Assembly: GCF_004349105.1 (NCBI RefSeq)
Contig: NZ_SMLB01000007.1
Location: 62,001-126,000, forward strand
DNA: 64,000 nucleotides
Reading direction: 5' to 3'
Origin: Jiangella aurantiaca
GTDB taxonomy: Bacteria > Actinomycetota > Actinomycetes > Jiangellales > Jiangellaceae
In this document: positions 1 through 8,571 of the stretch, one piece after another
Position numbering within the stretch: the first letter of the stretch is position 1
How the letters are laid out: each line of letters opens with the position of its first letter
The notes under the pieces: generated by a model
Databases searched by the model: none
What the model was told of the DNA's origin: nothing
Seen by the model: the letters and a program-made list of their open reading frames with translations, nothing else
Program-made: the position numbers and the translations under genes

Positions 1-1
1 T

Positions 2-139
2 GGCGCGGCCGACGGACGGTTCGAGTACCTCTACCACGAGAACGGGGAGATCCGTTATCAGGGTGGAATCGACAATGCCACCGTCGCGGCGGCGCCGCTG
101 ACACTCCATCTGCGGCTGACCAGTGACGGCGACAATTGA
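2..139 (+). pseudogene. 5' fragment of the frameshifted secreted DUF1080 gene (out of frame with the rest)
   Basis: This is the end of the coding sequence entering from the left edge. It reads in frame 2 (codons from position 2), giving a sensible beta-rich sequence ending LHLRLTSDGDN before a TGA at 137-139. The next frame continues the same fold at once with LRAAYSRDGVTW, the classic strand of DUF1349/GH43 C-terminal jelly-roll domains. One missing base between about 131 and 137 would join the two. The rest of the gene lies outside the window, so whether the whole gene is dead, programmed or a sequencing error cannot be judged here. Confidence 0.6.
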
Positions 140-2670
140 GGGCGGCGTATTCACGCGACGGCGTGACGTGGACCAGCGTCGGGCGACCGGCCCCGATCTC
201 GCAGTACGAAGCGCCCGAGTTCGGCTTGTTCGCCGCGCACGGCCCGAACGAGATCGAGACTCCGCTGACCGCGACCTTCTCCGACTTCTCGCTGTGCGTC
301 CCGGAGGACCCCGCGTGCGCGGCCCCGGCCGTCGACGAGGGGTACCGGCCGCTGTGGGACGGGGCGACTCTGGACGGGTGGAACCAGGCCGGCCCGGGCG
401 GCTTCGCCGTCGTCCCCGACGAGGAGCGGGCGGGATCGTGCGCCCTCGAGTCGGTCGGCGACCCAGCCGGCTTGGGGATGCTGTGGCACGAGGAGGAGTT
501 CGACTCCTACCGGCTGCACCTCGACTTCAAGGCCGTGGCGGAGGACGACAACTCCGGCGTGTTCATCGGCTTCCCGGATCCCGGTGACGACCCGTGGGTC
601 GCCGTGCGGCAGGGCTACGAGATCCAGATCGACGACACCGGGGGCTCCCCCGGGGCCGCTGACAGCTCGAAGACCGGATCGATCTACACCTTCCAGGCGC
701 CGACGTCGTTCCCGACCGTCGCTGGTGAGTGGAACGAGATGGAGATCGAGGTCGACGACCCGATGATCCGCGTGTGGATCAACGACGTGCTGGTCAACGA
801 GTACCACAACCCGGACGGTTCGGGACGCGACCTGGCCACCGGGTACGTCGGCATCCAGAACAACCGCGTGTCGGACAACGTTTTCTTCCGCGACATCTGG
901 ATCAAGGAGCTCGGCGACGACCAGTGCCCCGAGCCGGAGACGCCGCCGGCGGGCTTCGTGCCGTTGTTCGACGGCGAGACGCTGGATGGCTGGACCCAGG
1001 CCGGTCCCGGCGGCTTCGAGATCGACGAGTGCGGTCTGCTCGAGCCGTACGGTGGCATGGGCCTGCTCTGGTACGACGAGCGGACGTTCGCGGACTACGT
1101 CATGCGGGTGGACTTCCGGGTCCAGGCGCCGACGGACAACGCCGGCGTGTTCGTGCGCTTCCCCGACCCGCAGGGTGACCCGTGGATCCCGGTGAACGAG
1201 GGCCACGAGGTCCAGATCTACGACGCCACTGACAACCCGCTGACCCGGACCGGCGCGATCTACAACTTCGCTCCGGCCGAGACGCTGGCCACGAACCCGA
1301 TCGGCGAGTGGAACACGATGGAGATCGAGGTGATCGGCCAGGAGTACCGCGTCACCCTGAACGGCACCGAGGTCACCACCTACACCGGCGACGGCAGCCG
1401 CGGGCTCGAGGGCTACGTCGGCCTGCAGAACCACTCGGCCGGCCAGGCCGCCGGCGAGAGCGTCGAGTTCCGCAACGTCTGGATCAAGGAGATCGAGGAC
1501 GAGCTGACGGTCGACGCCTCGGTGGCGCCGGCCGAGCCCGACGGCGCCGGCGGCTGGTACGTCTCGCCGGTCACGCTCACCCTCGAGTCCAACGACCCCG
1601 ACGCCGAGCTGTACTGGCGGCCGCGGACGGACGAGACCCAGTGGCTGACCTGGACCGAGCCGGTGGTGTTCGACGCCGACGGCGTCTACAACATCGACTA
1701 CAAGGCGGTGGTCCCCGGTGACGGCGGCGGCGAGCCGGCCGAGAAGGAGATCCTCGTCGGATCCGGTGGCTTCGGGTTCAGCGAGACCGAGTTCAGCGTG
1801 CGGCAGGGCGACACCGTCAAGTTCCAGTACGTCCCCGGCTACGCGCACGACGTCGTGGTCACGGACGAGAACGGTGTGGTGCTGGCATCTCGTCCGCTCG
1901 GAGACGACTGGGAGGACGATCCGTTCTCCTTCGAAGCGACCGAGGTGGGCACGTACTACGTGTACTGCACGCCCCACTCGAACCGGCCGGACCCGGACGA
2001 CCCGACGACCTGGGCCGGCATGGTGTCGACCTTCGAGGTGACGCCGTCCGGTGGCGAGCCGCCGGTGGAGACCGGGATCGAGGAGATCGAGTTCCTCATC
2101 GACCGGACGGGCCCCGCCACCGCGGCGTCGCTGGCGGGCGAGCAGGCCGGCGACGTCTACACCGGCCCGGTGACGGTGACCCTCGACGCACAGGACGCCA
2201 CCTCCGGTGTCGCCGAGCCGCACTACCGGATGGCCGGTGAGGAGGAGCCGGCGGTCTACGACGAACCGATCACCGTGACCGCCCCCGGCACGCACACCGT
2301 CGAGTTCCGGTCGGTGGACGTGGCCGGCAACGCCGAGGACTGGCAGTCGGTGGAGTTCACCATCGGCGACGGCGATCCGGGCGCCTGCCCGCACCCGGAC
2401 ATGCGGGAGACGGTCGTGATCGGCGAGATCGACAGCGGCGTGACCAACCACGCGCTCGACGACGGCTGTACGGTCAACGACCTCATCCTCGACGACGGCG
2501 AGTGGGTCAACCACGGAGCCTTCGTACGGCACACCCGGGACGTGACCGATCAGCTGGTGGCCGACGGCGTGCTCAGCGGCCGGGAACGAGGCGCCATCGT
2601 CAGCGCGGCCGCACGCAGCGACATCGGACGCCCAGGGGCGTCGCACCGGATGTCGTGGTCCTTGTCCTGA
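136..2670 (+). CDS. Secreted multidomain protein: DUF1349-like end, two DUF1080 domains, cupredoxin-like domain (3' part of a frameshifted gene)
   Basis: The open frame runs 844 codons from a TTG at 136 that is probably not a true start, because coding continues upstream in another frame. Order of domains: end of a DUF1349-like jelly roll (about 1-55), DUF1080 (3-keto-disaccharide hydrolase family) at about 69-258, a second DUF1080 at about 274-456, an Ig/chitobiase-like module, a cupredoxin-like domain at about 546-635 with candidate type 1 copper ligands H571, C611, H614 and M629, another Ig-like module, and a conserved C-terminal segment after 750. Such assemblies are typical of large secreted ThuA-type proteins of actinomycetes; the ThuA or dehydrogenase part would lie upstream. 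It precedes an ABC importer and two Gfo/Idh/MocA enzymes, suggesting extracellular cleavage of 3-keto-glycosides. Confidence 0.75.
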   Translation: MRAAYSRDGVTWTSVGRPAPISQYEAPEFGLFAAHGPNEIETPLTATFSDFSLCVPEDPACAAPAVDEGYRPLWDGATLDGWNQAGPGGFAVVPDEERAGSCALESVGDPAGLGMLWHEEEFDSYRLHLDFKAVAEDDNSGVFIGFPDPGDDPWVAVRQGYEIQIDDTGGSPGAADSSKTGSIYTFQAPTSFPTVAGEWNEMEIEVDDPMIRVWINDVLVNEYHNPDGSGRDLATGYVGIQNNRVSDNVFFRDIWIKELGDDQCPEPETPPAGFVPLFDGETLDGWTQAGPGGFEIDECGLLEPYGGMGLLWYDERTFADYVMRVDFRVQAPTDNAGVFVRFPDPQGDPWIPVNEGHEVQIYDATDNPLTRTGAIYNFAPAETLATNPIGEWNTMEIEVIGQEYRVTLNGTEVTTYTGDGSRGLEGYVGLQNHSAGQAAGESVEFRNVWIKEIEDELTVDASVAPAEPDGAGGWYVSPVTLTLESNDPDAELYWRPRTDETQWLTWTEPVVFDADGVYNIDYKAVVPGDGGGEPAEKEILVGSGGFGFSETEFSVRQGDTVKFQYVPGYAHDVVVTDENGVVLASRPLGDDWEDDPFSFEATEVGTYYVYCTPHSNRPDPDDPTTWAGMVSTFEVTPSGGEPPVETGIEEIEFLIDRTGPATAASLAGEQAGDVYTGPVTVTLDAQDATSGVAEPHYRMAGEEEPAVYDEPITVTAPGTHTVEFRSVDVAGNAEDWQSVEFTIGDGDPGACPHPDMRETVVIGEIDSGVTNHALDDGCTVNDLILDDGEWVNHGAFVRHTRDVTDQLVADGVLSGRERGAIVSAAARSDIGRPGASHRMSWSLS

Positions 2671-2763
2671 ACCCGCTGGCAGTCGACGTCCGGCGCCGGT
2701 CCGCCACCTGGCGGTCCGCGCCGGACGGGGACTGTCCGGCACGTGACCATCATGGGAGATCTC

Positions 2764-4083
2764 ATGTCGAACCGACTCGGCCGGCTGGCTCCGGCTGTGG
2801 GCGTCGTCCTGGCGCTCGCCGCCTGTGGCGAGAGTGTCGATCCGCGGCAGGACACCGACGCCGGCGACACCGAGGGCACTGGCGGCGGTGGCGGCCAGGT
2901 CACGCTCGTCATGGAGAGCTGGCGTAACGACGACCTCGCGATCTGGGAGGACGTCATCCTGCCCGCCTTCCACGAGGAGCACCCGGACATCCGGGTGACC
3001 TTCCAGCCGACGGCGCCGGACGAGTACGACGCCGCGCTCGACGCCAAGCTCTCCGGAGGGACGGCGGGCGACCTGATCACGTGTCGCCCCTTCGACGTCT
3101 CGCTGCGCCTCTACGAGGAAGGACATCTCGCCCCGCTGACCGAACTGGCCGGCATGGAGGCCTTCGGCGACGTCGCCCGCGCCGCCTGGTCGACCGACGA
3201 CGGCTCGGAGTCGTTCTGCGTGCCCATGGCATCGGTGATCCACGGCTTCCTCTACAACGTCGAGATCTTCGACGAACTCGGTGTCACGCCGCCGGAGACG
3301 GAGGAGCAGTTCCACCAGCTCCTCGACACGATCGCCGCCGACGGCACCTACGCCCCGTTGGTGATGGGCACCGCGGACCAGTGGGAGGCGGCGACCATGG
3401 GCCTGCAGAACATCGGCCCGAACTACTGGAACGGCGAGGAAGGCCGGCAGGCCCTGATCGACGGAACCGAGCGGTTCGACGACGAGCAGTACGTCGCCGC
3501 CTTCACCGAGCTGGCCTCGTGGGCGGAGTATCTGCCCGACGGCTACCAGTCGATGACCTACCCCGACTCGCAGAACATGTTCACGCTGGGCCGGGGCGCG
3601 ATCTTCCCGGCCGGCTCGTGGGAGATCGCGCTGTTCAACCAGCAGGCGGACTTCGAGATGGGGGCGTTCGCCCCTCCAGTGCCGGAGGGCCAGGACTCCT
3701 GCTACATCAGCGACCACACCGACATCGGCGTCGGCATGAACGCGGCCACCGACCATCCGGAGGAGGCGAGGACCTTCCTCGAGTGGACGACCACGGCCGA
3801 GTTCGCCGACCTCTACGCCAACGCGTTGCCGGGGTTCTTCCCGATGTCCGACCACGAGGTCGAGGTCGACGACCCACTGGCGCAGGAGTTCCTGAGCTGG
3901 CGCGATCGGTGTGAGTCGACCATCCGGAACTCCTACCAGATCCTCTCGCGTGGCGAGCCCAACCTCGAGAACCAGCTGTGGGACCTCAGCGCGCAAGTCC
4001 TGAACGGCACGGTCGAGCCGCAGGAGGCCGCGGTTCAAGCGCAGGCCGGCCTGGACCGCTGGTACGAACCCCAGCAGCAGTAG
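2764..4083 (+). CDS. Extracellular sugar-binding lipoprotein of an ABC importer (family 1)
   Basis: This 439-residue protein has a lipoprotein signal peptide with lipobox LAAC (C21) and the mixed alpha/beta sequence of family 1 solute-binding proteins, including the PAGSWE segment near the ligand cleft. In-frame GTG 2743 and ATG 2752 lie upstream, but ATG 2764 has a GGAG five bases before it and puts the signal peptide at the right place. It would hand a mono- or oligosaccharide to the two permeases that follow. No ATPase is encoded nearby; a shared MsiK-type ATPase elsewhere, as is usual in actinomycetes, is inferred. Substrate is unknown; the DUF1080 and Gfo/Idh/MocA neighbours suggest a 3-keto or otherwise oxidised sugar. 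Confidence 0.9.
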   Translation: MSNRLGRLAPAVGVVLALAACGESVDPRQDTDAGDTEGTGGGGGQVTLVMESWRNDDLAIWEDVILPAFHEEHPDIRVTFQPTAPDEYDAALDAKLSGGTAGDLITCRPFDVSLRLYEEGHLAPLTELAGMEAFGDVARAAWSTDDGSESFCVPMASVIHGFLYNVEIFDELGVTPPETEEQFHQLLDTIAADGTYAPLVMGTADQWEAATMGLQNIGPNYWNGEEGRQALIDGTERFDDEQYVAAFTELASWAEYLPDGYQSMTYPDSQNMFTLGRGAIFPAGSWEIALFNQQADFEMGAFAPPVPEGQDSCYISDHTDIGVGMNAATDHPEEARTFLEWTTTAEFADLYANALPGFFPMSDHEVEVDDPLAQEFLSWRDRCESTIRNSYQILSRGEPNLENQLWDLSAQVLNGTVEPQEAAVQAQAGLDRWYEPQQQ

Positions 4084-4152
4084 GTCGAAGGAGCGGGTGT
4101 GGCGCGGCCGCCGGACGGCCCGCGCCACACCCCACTTCCCGAAGGAGCACAC

Positions 4153-5124
4153 ATGACCCCACTGCGGACCACGGGCCCGCCCGACGGGATCGGCGTCGAG
4201 GCCGCCACCGCGAGCGGCACGGCCGCGTCGGCGGAACCCGCCGCCAAGCCGCGCCGCCGGTTTCCCACCCACCTGGTCGTCTTCATCGCACCGGCCGCCG
4301 CGATCTACACGGTCTTCATGGTCTACCCGCTGCTCGATTCGCTGCGGCTCAGCATGTTCGCTCCCCGCGACGGCCTCCAGACGTTCGTCGGACTGGACAA
4401 CTTCGTCCGCCTGCTCACCGACGACCTGCTCTCCGACGCGTTCTGGAACGCGGTGTGGAACAACCTGGTGTTCTTCGCCGTGCACTTCGTGGTCCAGAAC
4501 CCGATCGGCCTACTGCTCGCGGCGCTGCTGGCCACGCCCACGCTGCGAGGACGAGGTACCTATCGCACGTTGCTGTTCCTCCCGACGACGTTGAGCGTCG
4601 TCATCGTCGGCTTCATCTGGCAGCTCATCATCAGCCCGGTGTGGGGTTTCGTCGACACCCCGCTGCTCGGTCAGTCGAGTACCGCGTTGGTGACGCTCGC
4701 GCTGATGTCCGTGTGGCAGTACGTCGGCATCCCGATGATTCTCTTCTACGCCGTTCTCATCAGCATTCCCGACGAGCTCACCGAGGCGGCGACGGTGGAC
4801 GGCGCCGGCGCGTGGACGACGTTCTGGCGGGTCAAGTTCCCGCTGATCCTGCCCACCGTCGGCATCGTCTCCGTCGTCACCTACGTCGCCAACATGAACG
4901 CCTTCGATCTGATCTACACCGTGAAGGGCGCCCTGGCCGGGCCGGACTTCGCCTCGGACATCATGGGGACGTTGTTCTTCCGCACGTTCTTCGGCTTCCA
5001 GCTCCAGCAGGGATCCAGCACCATGGGCGCCACGGTCGCCACCATGATGTTCCTTCTCATCCTGGCCGGCGTGCTGCTGTACTTCTACGGCTGGCAGCGG
5101 CGCGTCGAGAGCTACCAACTGTGA
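4153..5124 (+). CDS. ABC sugar transporter permease, MalF/UgpA type
   Basis: A 323-residue inner-membrane protein with about six hydrophobic helices after a polar N-terminus of roughly 35 residues. The EAA loop that contacts the ATPase is visible as EAATVDGAGAWTTFWRVKFP. ATG 4153 was chosen over GTG 4099 because GAAGGAG lies five bases upstream. The gene follows the binding-protein gene with a 69-base gap and precedes the partner permease by 10 bases, so the importer genes form one operon. Confidence 0.92.
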   Translation: MTPLRTTGPPDGIGVEAATASGTAASAEPAAKPRRRFPTHLVVFIAPAAAIYTVFMVYPLLDSLRLSMFAPRDGLQTFVGLDNFVRLLTDDLLSDAFWNAVWNNLVFFAVHFVVQNPIGLLLAALLATPTLRGRGTYRTLLFLPTTLSVVIVGFIWQLIISPVWGFVDTPLLGQSSTALVTLALMSVWQYVGIPMILFYAVLISIPDELTEAATVDGAGAWTTFWRVKFPLILPTVGIVSVVTYVANMNAFDLIYTVKGALAGPDFASDIMGTLFFRTFFGFQLQQGSSTMGATVATMMFLLILAGVLLYFYGWQRRVESYQL

Positions 5125-5134
5125 GGAGCCCAGA

Positions 5135-6019
5135 GTGAGCGCTGTGAGCACCCCGGTCCGTGGTGTCGCGCGGTCGCCGCGTGCGGGCCGGCCATGGCGG
5201 GCGCGAGCCGGGGCCGCGGTCCCGCATGTCGTGCTGCTCGCCTACGTCGTCGTCGCCTGCGGGCCGATCGCGCTGATCGTCATGAACGCGTTCAAGTCCC
5301 GCCAGGCGATCTTCGAGGAGCCGTTCGCCTTCCCGACTCCCGACACTCTGGATCTCGCAGGCTTCGAGACGGTGTTCACGCGGGCCAGGTTCGAGCTGTA
5401 CTTCCTCAACAGCTTCATCGTCACCGTCAGCACGGTGTTCCTGGTGCTGCTGCTCGGATCGATGGCCGCGTTCGCCCTGGCCGAGTACCGCTTCGCGGGC
5501 ATCACCGTCATCTCGCTCTACCTGGCGGTGGGGATCATGATCCCGATCCGGCTCGGGACGGTCGGCATCCTCGACCTCATGGTCCGGCTGGGCCTGGTGA
5601 ACTCGCTGGCCGGCCTGGTCCTGGTGTACACCGCGATGGGGTTGCCGCTGGCCGTGTTCGTGCTGACGGCGTTCTTCAAACAGGTGCCCGGCGACCTGAA
5701 GGACGCGGCCCGGATCGACGGCGCGAGCGAGTACCGGGTGTACTCTCTGGCCCTCCCGCTCGTGCGGCCGGGGCTCGCGGCGATCGGCGTGTACACCATG
5801 CTGCCGATCTGGAACGACCTGTGGTTCCCGTTGATCCTCACGCCCAGCGAGAGCGTCCGCACGGTCACCCTGGGCACCCAGCTCTTCCTCGGGCAGTTCG
5901 TCAGCGACTGGAACGCCGTTCTCGCGGTGCTGACCCTGGCGGCGCTGCCGATGCTGGCCCTGTTCATCATCTTCTCGCGGCAGTTCGTCCGCGGCCTGAC
6001 GTCGGGAGCGGTCAAGTGA
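5135..6019 (+). CDS. ABC sugar transporter permease, MalG/UgpE type
   Basis: A 294-residue membrane protein, partner of the preceding permease. About six helices are visible and the EAA loop reads DAARIDGASEYRVYSLALP. The GTG start at 5135 has GAGGAG six bases upstream, overlapping the stop region of the previous gene. Its stop codon overlaps the GTG of the next gene (GTGA at 6016-6019), indicating translational coupling to the oxidoreductase genes. Confidence 0.92.
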   Translation: MSAVSTPVRGVARSPRAGRPWRARAGAAVPHVVLLAYVVVACGPIALIVMNAFKSRQAIFEEPFAFPTPDTLDLAGFETVFTRARFELYFLNSFIVTVSTVFLVLLLGSMAAFALAEYRFAGITVISLYLAVGIMIPIRLGTVGILDLMVRLGLVNSLAGLVLVYTAMGLPLAVFVLTAFFKQVPGDLKDAARIDGASEYRVYSLALPLVRPGLAAIGVYTMLPIWNDLWFPLILTPSESVRTVTLGTQLFLGQFVSDWNAVLAVLTLAALPMLALFIIFSRQFVRGLTSGAVK

Positions 6020-7020
6020 ACCGGACGCGAGTCGGCATCGTCGGGGCGGGCTTCATGGGCTCGACGCACGCAGCGGCCTGGGCCGCCTGTCCGCAGGCCC
6101 GGCTCACCGCGATCGTGGGCGGACCCACGCACCCGCCCGTGCGTCTGGCCGAGGAGTACGGGATGAAGGCATGCGCCGATCTCGACGAGCTCCTCGACCT
6201 GGTCGATCTCGTCGATGTCTGCGCACCCACCGATCGGCACCACGAGATCACCGTCCGCGCGGCCCGCGCCGGGTGCGCCGTGGTCTGCGAGAAGCCACTG
6301 GCTCGAACGCCGGGCGAGGGTGCAGACATGATCGCGGCGTGCCGGGAGGCGGGGGTGCCGTTGCTGCCCGCTCACGTCGTGCGGTTCTTCCCCGAGTACG
6401 CGGCCGCGAAGGCGGCGGTCGACGCCGGCGTGATCGGCGAACCGGCGGTCGTCCGGCTGACGCGGGCGACCTTCCAGCCGGCGAAGCCGACGGGCACCTG
6501 GTACCTCGACGAGGCGCGCTCGGGCGGACTCCATCTCGACCTGATGGTGCACGATCTCGACTACGCCCGATGGGTCGCCGGCGAGGTCGCGGGCGTGCAG
6601 GCACGCAGCGTCCGGGCCGCCCGCCCGGACGCCCGCACCGACCACGTCCTGGCCATCCTGCGGCATTCGTCGGGTGCGATCAGCCATGTCGAGGCGTCGT
6701 GGGCCTACCCTCCGCCGACGTTTCGCACCCGAGGGGAGATCGCGGGCTCCAGCGGCGTCCTCGAGTTCGACTCCGACCGCACCGCGCCGGTGCGCCCCAC
6801 CCTGCGGGCCCGCACGCGGCCGGGGGAGATGCCGCTGCCGTCCAGCCCGCTCACCGAGTCGCCCTATACGGCCCAACTGCGCCACTTCCTCGACGTCGTC
6901 CGCGGTGTGGCGGCGCCGATCGTCACGGCCGAGGACGCGCTTGCCGCCGTGCGGATCGCGACGGCGGTCGGCCGATCGATCGCGAGCGGCCGCCCCGCGA
7001 ACGTGGAGGAGGTCGCATGA
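6016..7020 (+). CDS. Gfo/Idh/MocA family NAD(P)-dependent sugar oxidoreductase
   Basis: A 334-residue cytoplasmic oxidoreductase. The N-terminal Rossmann motif is GIVGAGFMGSTH, the family EKP motif appears as CEKPLARTP near residue 97, and a conserved HDLDYARW segment lies in the C-terminal alpha/beta domain. GTG 6016 overlaps the stop of the permease. Family members oxidise or reduce sugars and inositols, including the 3-keto-glucose step next to DUF1080 or ThuA genes, which would suit this operon. The exact substrate is unknown. Confidence 0.9.
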   Translation: MNRTRVGIVGAGFMGSTHAAAWAACPQARLTAIVGGPTHPPVRLAEEYGMKACADLDELLDLVDLVDVCAPTDRHHEITVRAARAGCAVVCEKPLARTPGEGADMIAACREAGVPLLPAHVVRFFPEYAAAKAAVDAGVIGEPAVVRLTRATFQPAKPTGTWYLDEARSGGLHLDLMVHDLDYARWVAGEVAGVQARSVRAARPDARTDHVLAILRHSSGAISHVEASWAYPPPTFRTRGEIAGSSGVLEFDSDRTAPVRPTLRARTRPGEMPLPSSPLTESPYTAQLRHFLDVVRGVAAPIVTAEDALAAVRIATAVGRSIASGRPANVEEVA

Positions 7021-8012
7021 GAGTCGGGTTCCTGTCCACCGCGCACGTGCATGTCGACGCCTACGTGGACAACGTCCGCGCCGCGGGCGCCGAGGTGGCC
7101 GGTGTCACCGACGACGATGCCGAGCGCGGCACCCGGTGGGCGGCCGCGCATGCCGTCCCGTGGTTCTCATCGCCGGAGCAGCTACTGGATGCGGGGGTCG
7201 ATGCCGTTGTCGTCGGTTCGGAGACGGTGCACCACCGCCGCCTGGTGGAGCAGGCGGCCGCCGCCGGCGTCGCCGTGCTCTGCGAGAAGCCGCTCGCCAC
7301 GAACGACGACGACGCACGCGCCATCGTGGAGGTCTGTGCCAGGGCCGGCGTACCGCTGATGACCGCGTTCCCGATGCGGTTCAGCCCTCCGCTGCGAGAG
7401 TCCGCCGCGCTGCTCTCCGGCGGTGCGCTCGGCAAGGTCTACGCGTGCACCGGCACGAACCAGAGCGTGCTGCCGACCCGGCATGGCGCCTGGTTCGCCG
7501 ACCCCGTGCTGGCCGGCGGCGGCGCCATCATGGACCACACGGTCCATCTGGCCGACATCCTGCGCTGGTATCTCGGTCAGGATCCCGTCGAGGTGTACGC
7601 CGTCACGAACCGTGTGCTCCACCGCGACACCGTCGCCGTGGAGACGGGCGGACTGGTGATGCTCAGCTATCCCGACGGCGTGTTCGCGACGATCGACTCG
7701 AGTTGGAGCCGTCCCGAGGGCTATCCCACGTGGGGCGGGCTCACCCTCGACCTGGTCGGCGAGCACGGCGTGATCGGCGTCGACGCCTTCAGCCAGCACC
7801 TCACTGTGCACGGTGGATCGCCGGGGCAGCTCGGCTGGCCGATGTGGGGGTCCGACGCCAACCAAGGCATGATCGAGGAGTTCCTCGACGCGGCGCGTCA
7901 CCGGCGCAGACCAGCGGTCACCGGTGAGGACGGACTGGCCGCGACGCGTGTGGCGTTGGCGGCCTACCGGTCGGCCGCCGACGGTGAACCGGTGATGCTG
8001 ACCGCGCCGTAG
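7017..8012 (+). CDS. Second Gfo/Idh/MocA family oxidoreductase
   Basis: A 331-residue paralogue-like partner of the previous enzyme, starting at an ATGA overlap with its stop. The EKP motif is present (CEKPLATNDDDA), as are the family HTVHLADILRW and C-terminal regions. The dinucleotide-binding start is unusual: VGFLSTAHVHVDAY replaces the expected GxGxxG, so cofactor binding differs or is altered. Two such enzymes side by side often catalyse paired oxidation and reduction, or act as a heteromer. It is the last gene of the operon and ends four bases from the stop of a convergent gene. Confidence 0.88.
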   Translation: MRVGFLSTAHVHVDAYVDNVRAAGAEVAGVTDDDAERGTRWAAAHAVPWFSSPEQLLDAGVDAVVVGSETVHHRRLVEQAAAAGVAVLCEKPLATNDDDARAIVEVCARAGVPLMTAFPMRFSPPLRESAALLSGGALGKVYACTGTNQSVLPTRHGAWFADPVLAGGGAIMDHTVHLADILRWYLGQDPVEVYAVTNRVLHRDTVAVETGGLVMLSYPDGVFATIDSSWSRPEGYPTWGGLTLDLVGEHGVIGVDAFSQHLTVHGGSPGQLGWPMWGSDANQGMIEEFLDAARHRRRPAVTGEDGLAATRVALAAYRSAADGEPVMLTAP

Positions 8013-8016
8013 CGAT

Positions 8017-8346
8017 CTACGCGATGTGCTGGGCGGCGGTGGCGCAGCGGGCGCGGCCGGCGAGGACGGTCAGACCGGCGGGGTGGGCGCTCACGGTGGG
8101 CTCCGGCACGTGCGGCGGGTCGATCCAGCGGATCTCGGTGAGGCCGCCGTGGCCGTGGATGCGCTCGACGTCGTCGATGTCGTCGTAGACGCCGACAGAC
8201 TGGACGTCGGAGCAGCACCAGGCGAGCGTCGCGCGGCCGGAGGGGTACTGCGTGCCATAGGCGATGATGCCGGTGCCGGAGACGCCGCTGAGGTCGTAAC
8301 GGCGGTGCAAGGCGAAGCGGCGCGGGAGTTGAGCAGGCTGGCTCAC
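8017..8346 (-). CDS. Small conserved actinobacterial protein of unknown function
   Basis: A 109-residue soluble protein. The stretch RFALHRRYDLSGVSGTG, a WCCSDVQS segment and a GHGGLTEIRWID segment resemble a small family common in streptomycetes and their relatives, recognised here by sequence pattern only; no biochemical role is known to me. The GTG start at 8346 overlaps the stop of a 40-codon upstream reading frame (GTGA), so translation may be coupled. It converges on the preceding operon with a four-base gap and no visible terminator. Confidence 0.7.
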   Translation of the reverse strand: MSQPAQLPRRFALHRRYDLSGVSGTGIIAYGTQYPSGRATLAWCCSDVQSVGVYDDIDDVERIHGHGGLTEIRWIDPPHVPEPTVSAHPAGLTVLAGRARCATAAQHIA

Positions 8347-8465
8347 GTGACTCGTTCCCCGTTTCGTTGATCAGGCGTGGCGGCCGGGACCTGGCTGGTC
8401 CGACCGGCCGCCACGCCGGCCTGTGGTGCGCGGTCGACGGCCGCTCGGCGCTCCCCGATCGCCAT
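8343..8465 (-). CDS. Possible 40-residue leader ORF upstream of the 109-residue protein
   Basis: ATG 8465 is preceded by GGAGGGA at good spacing, and the frame ends in a TGA that overlaps the GTG start of the next gene. No homologue is recognised, and the peptide is arginine- and alanine-rich, as random high-GC frames often are. The case rests on the strong ribosome binding site and the coupling geometry. It could simply be untranslated leader. Confidence 0.35.
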   Translation of the reverse strand: MAIGERRAAVDRAPQAGVAAGRTSQVPAATPDQRNGERVT

Positions 8466-8492
8466 GGCCGTCCCTCCGCACTCTCTAGGAGA

Positions 8493-8571
8493 TGTCACCA
8501 GAGTGACACCTCCCACCCCGTCGTGCACCGTCACCGGGCGACGTGTGACACGTTGAAACATCGGATGACAC
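8493..8571. promoter_or_regulatory. Palindrome and three TGACAC repeats upstream of the 8017-8465 genes
   Basis: TGTCAC-CAGA-GTGACA at 8493-8508 is a perfect dyad. TGACAC occurs in the same orientation at 8503-8508 (within the dyad), 8546-8551 and 8566-8571, spaced about 42 and 20 bases, close to whole helical turns. This looks like a multi-site operator for the leftward genes. The remaining stretch up to 8918 shows no credible gene; the frames there are short and lack ribosome binding sites. Confidence 0.4.

Noticed and set aside
151-4485. Very long minus-strand open frame opposite the DUF1080 and binding-protein genes
   Set aside because: It is a GC-bias shadow: low-complexity Arg/Val/Asp sequence with no domain, antisense to genes with clear families.
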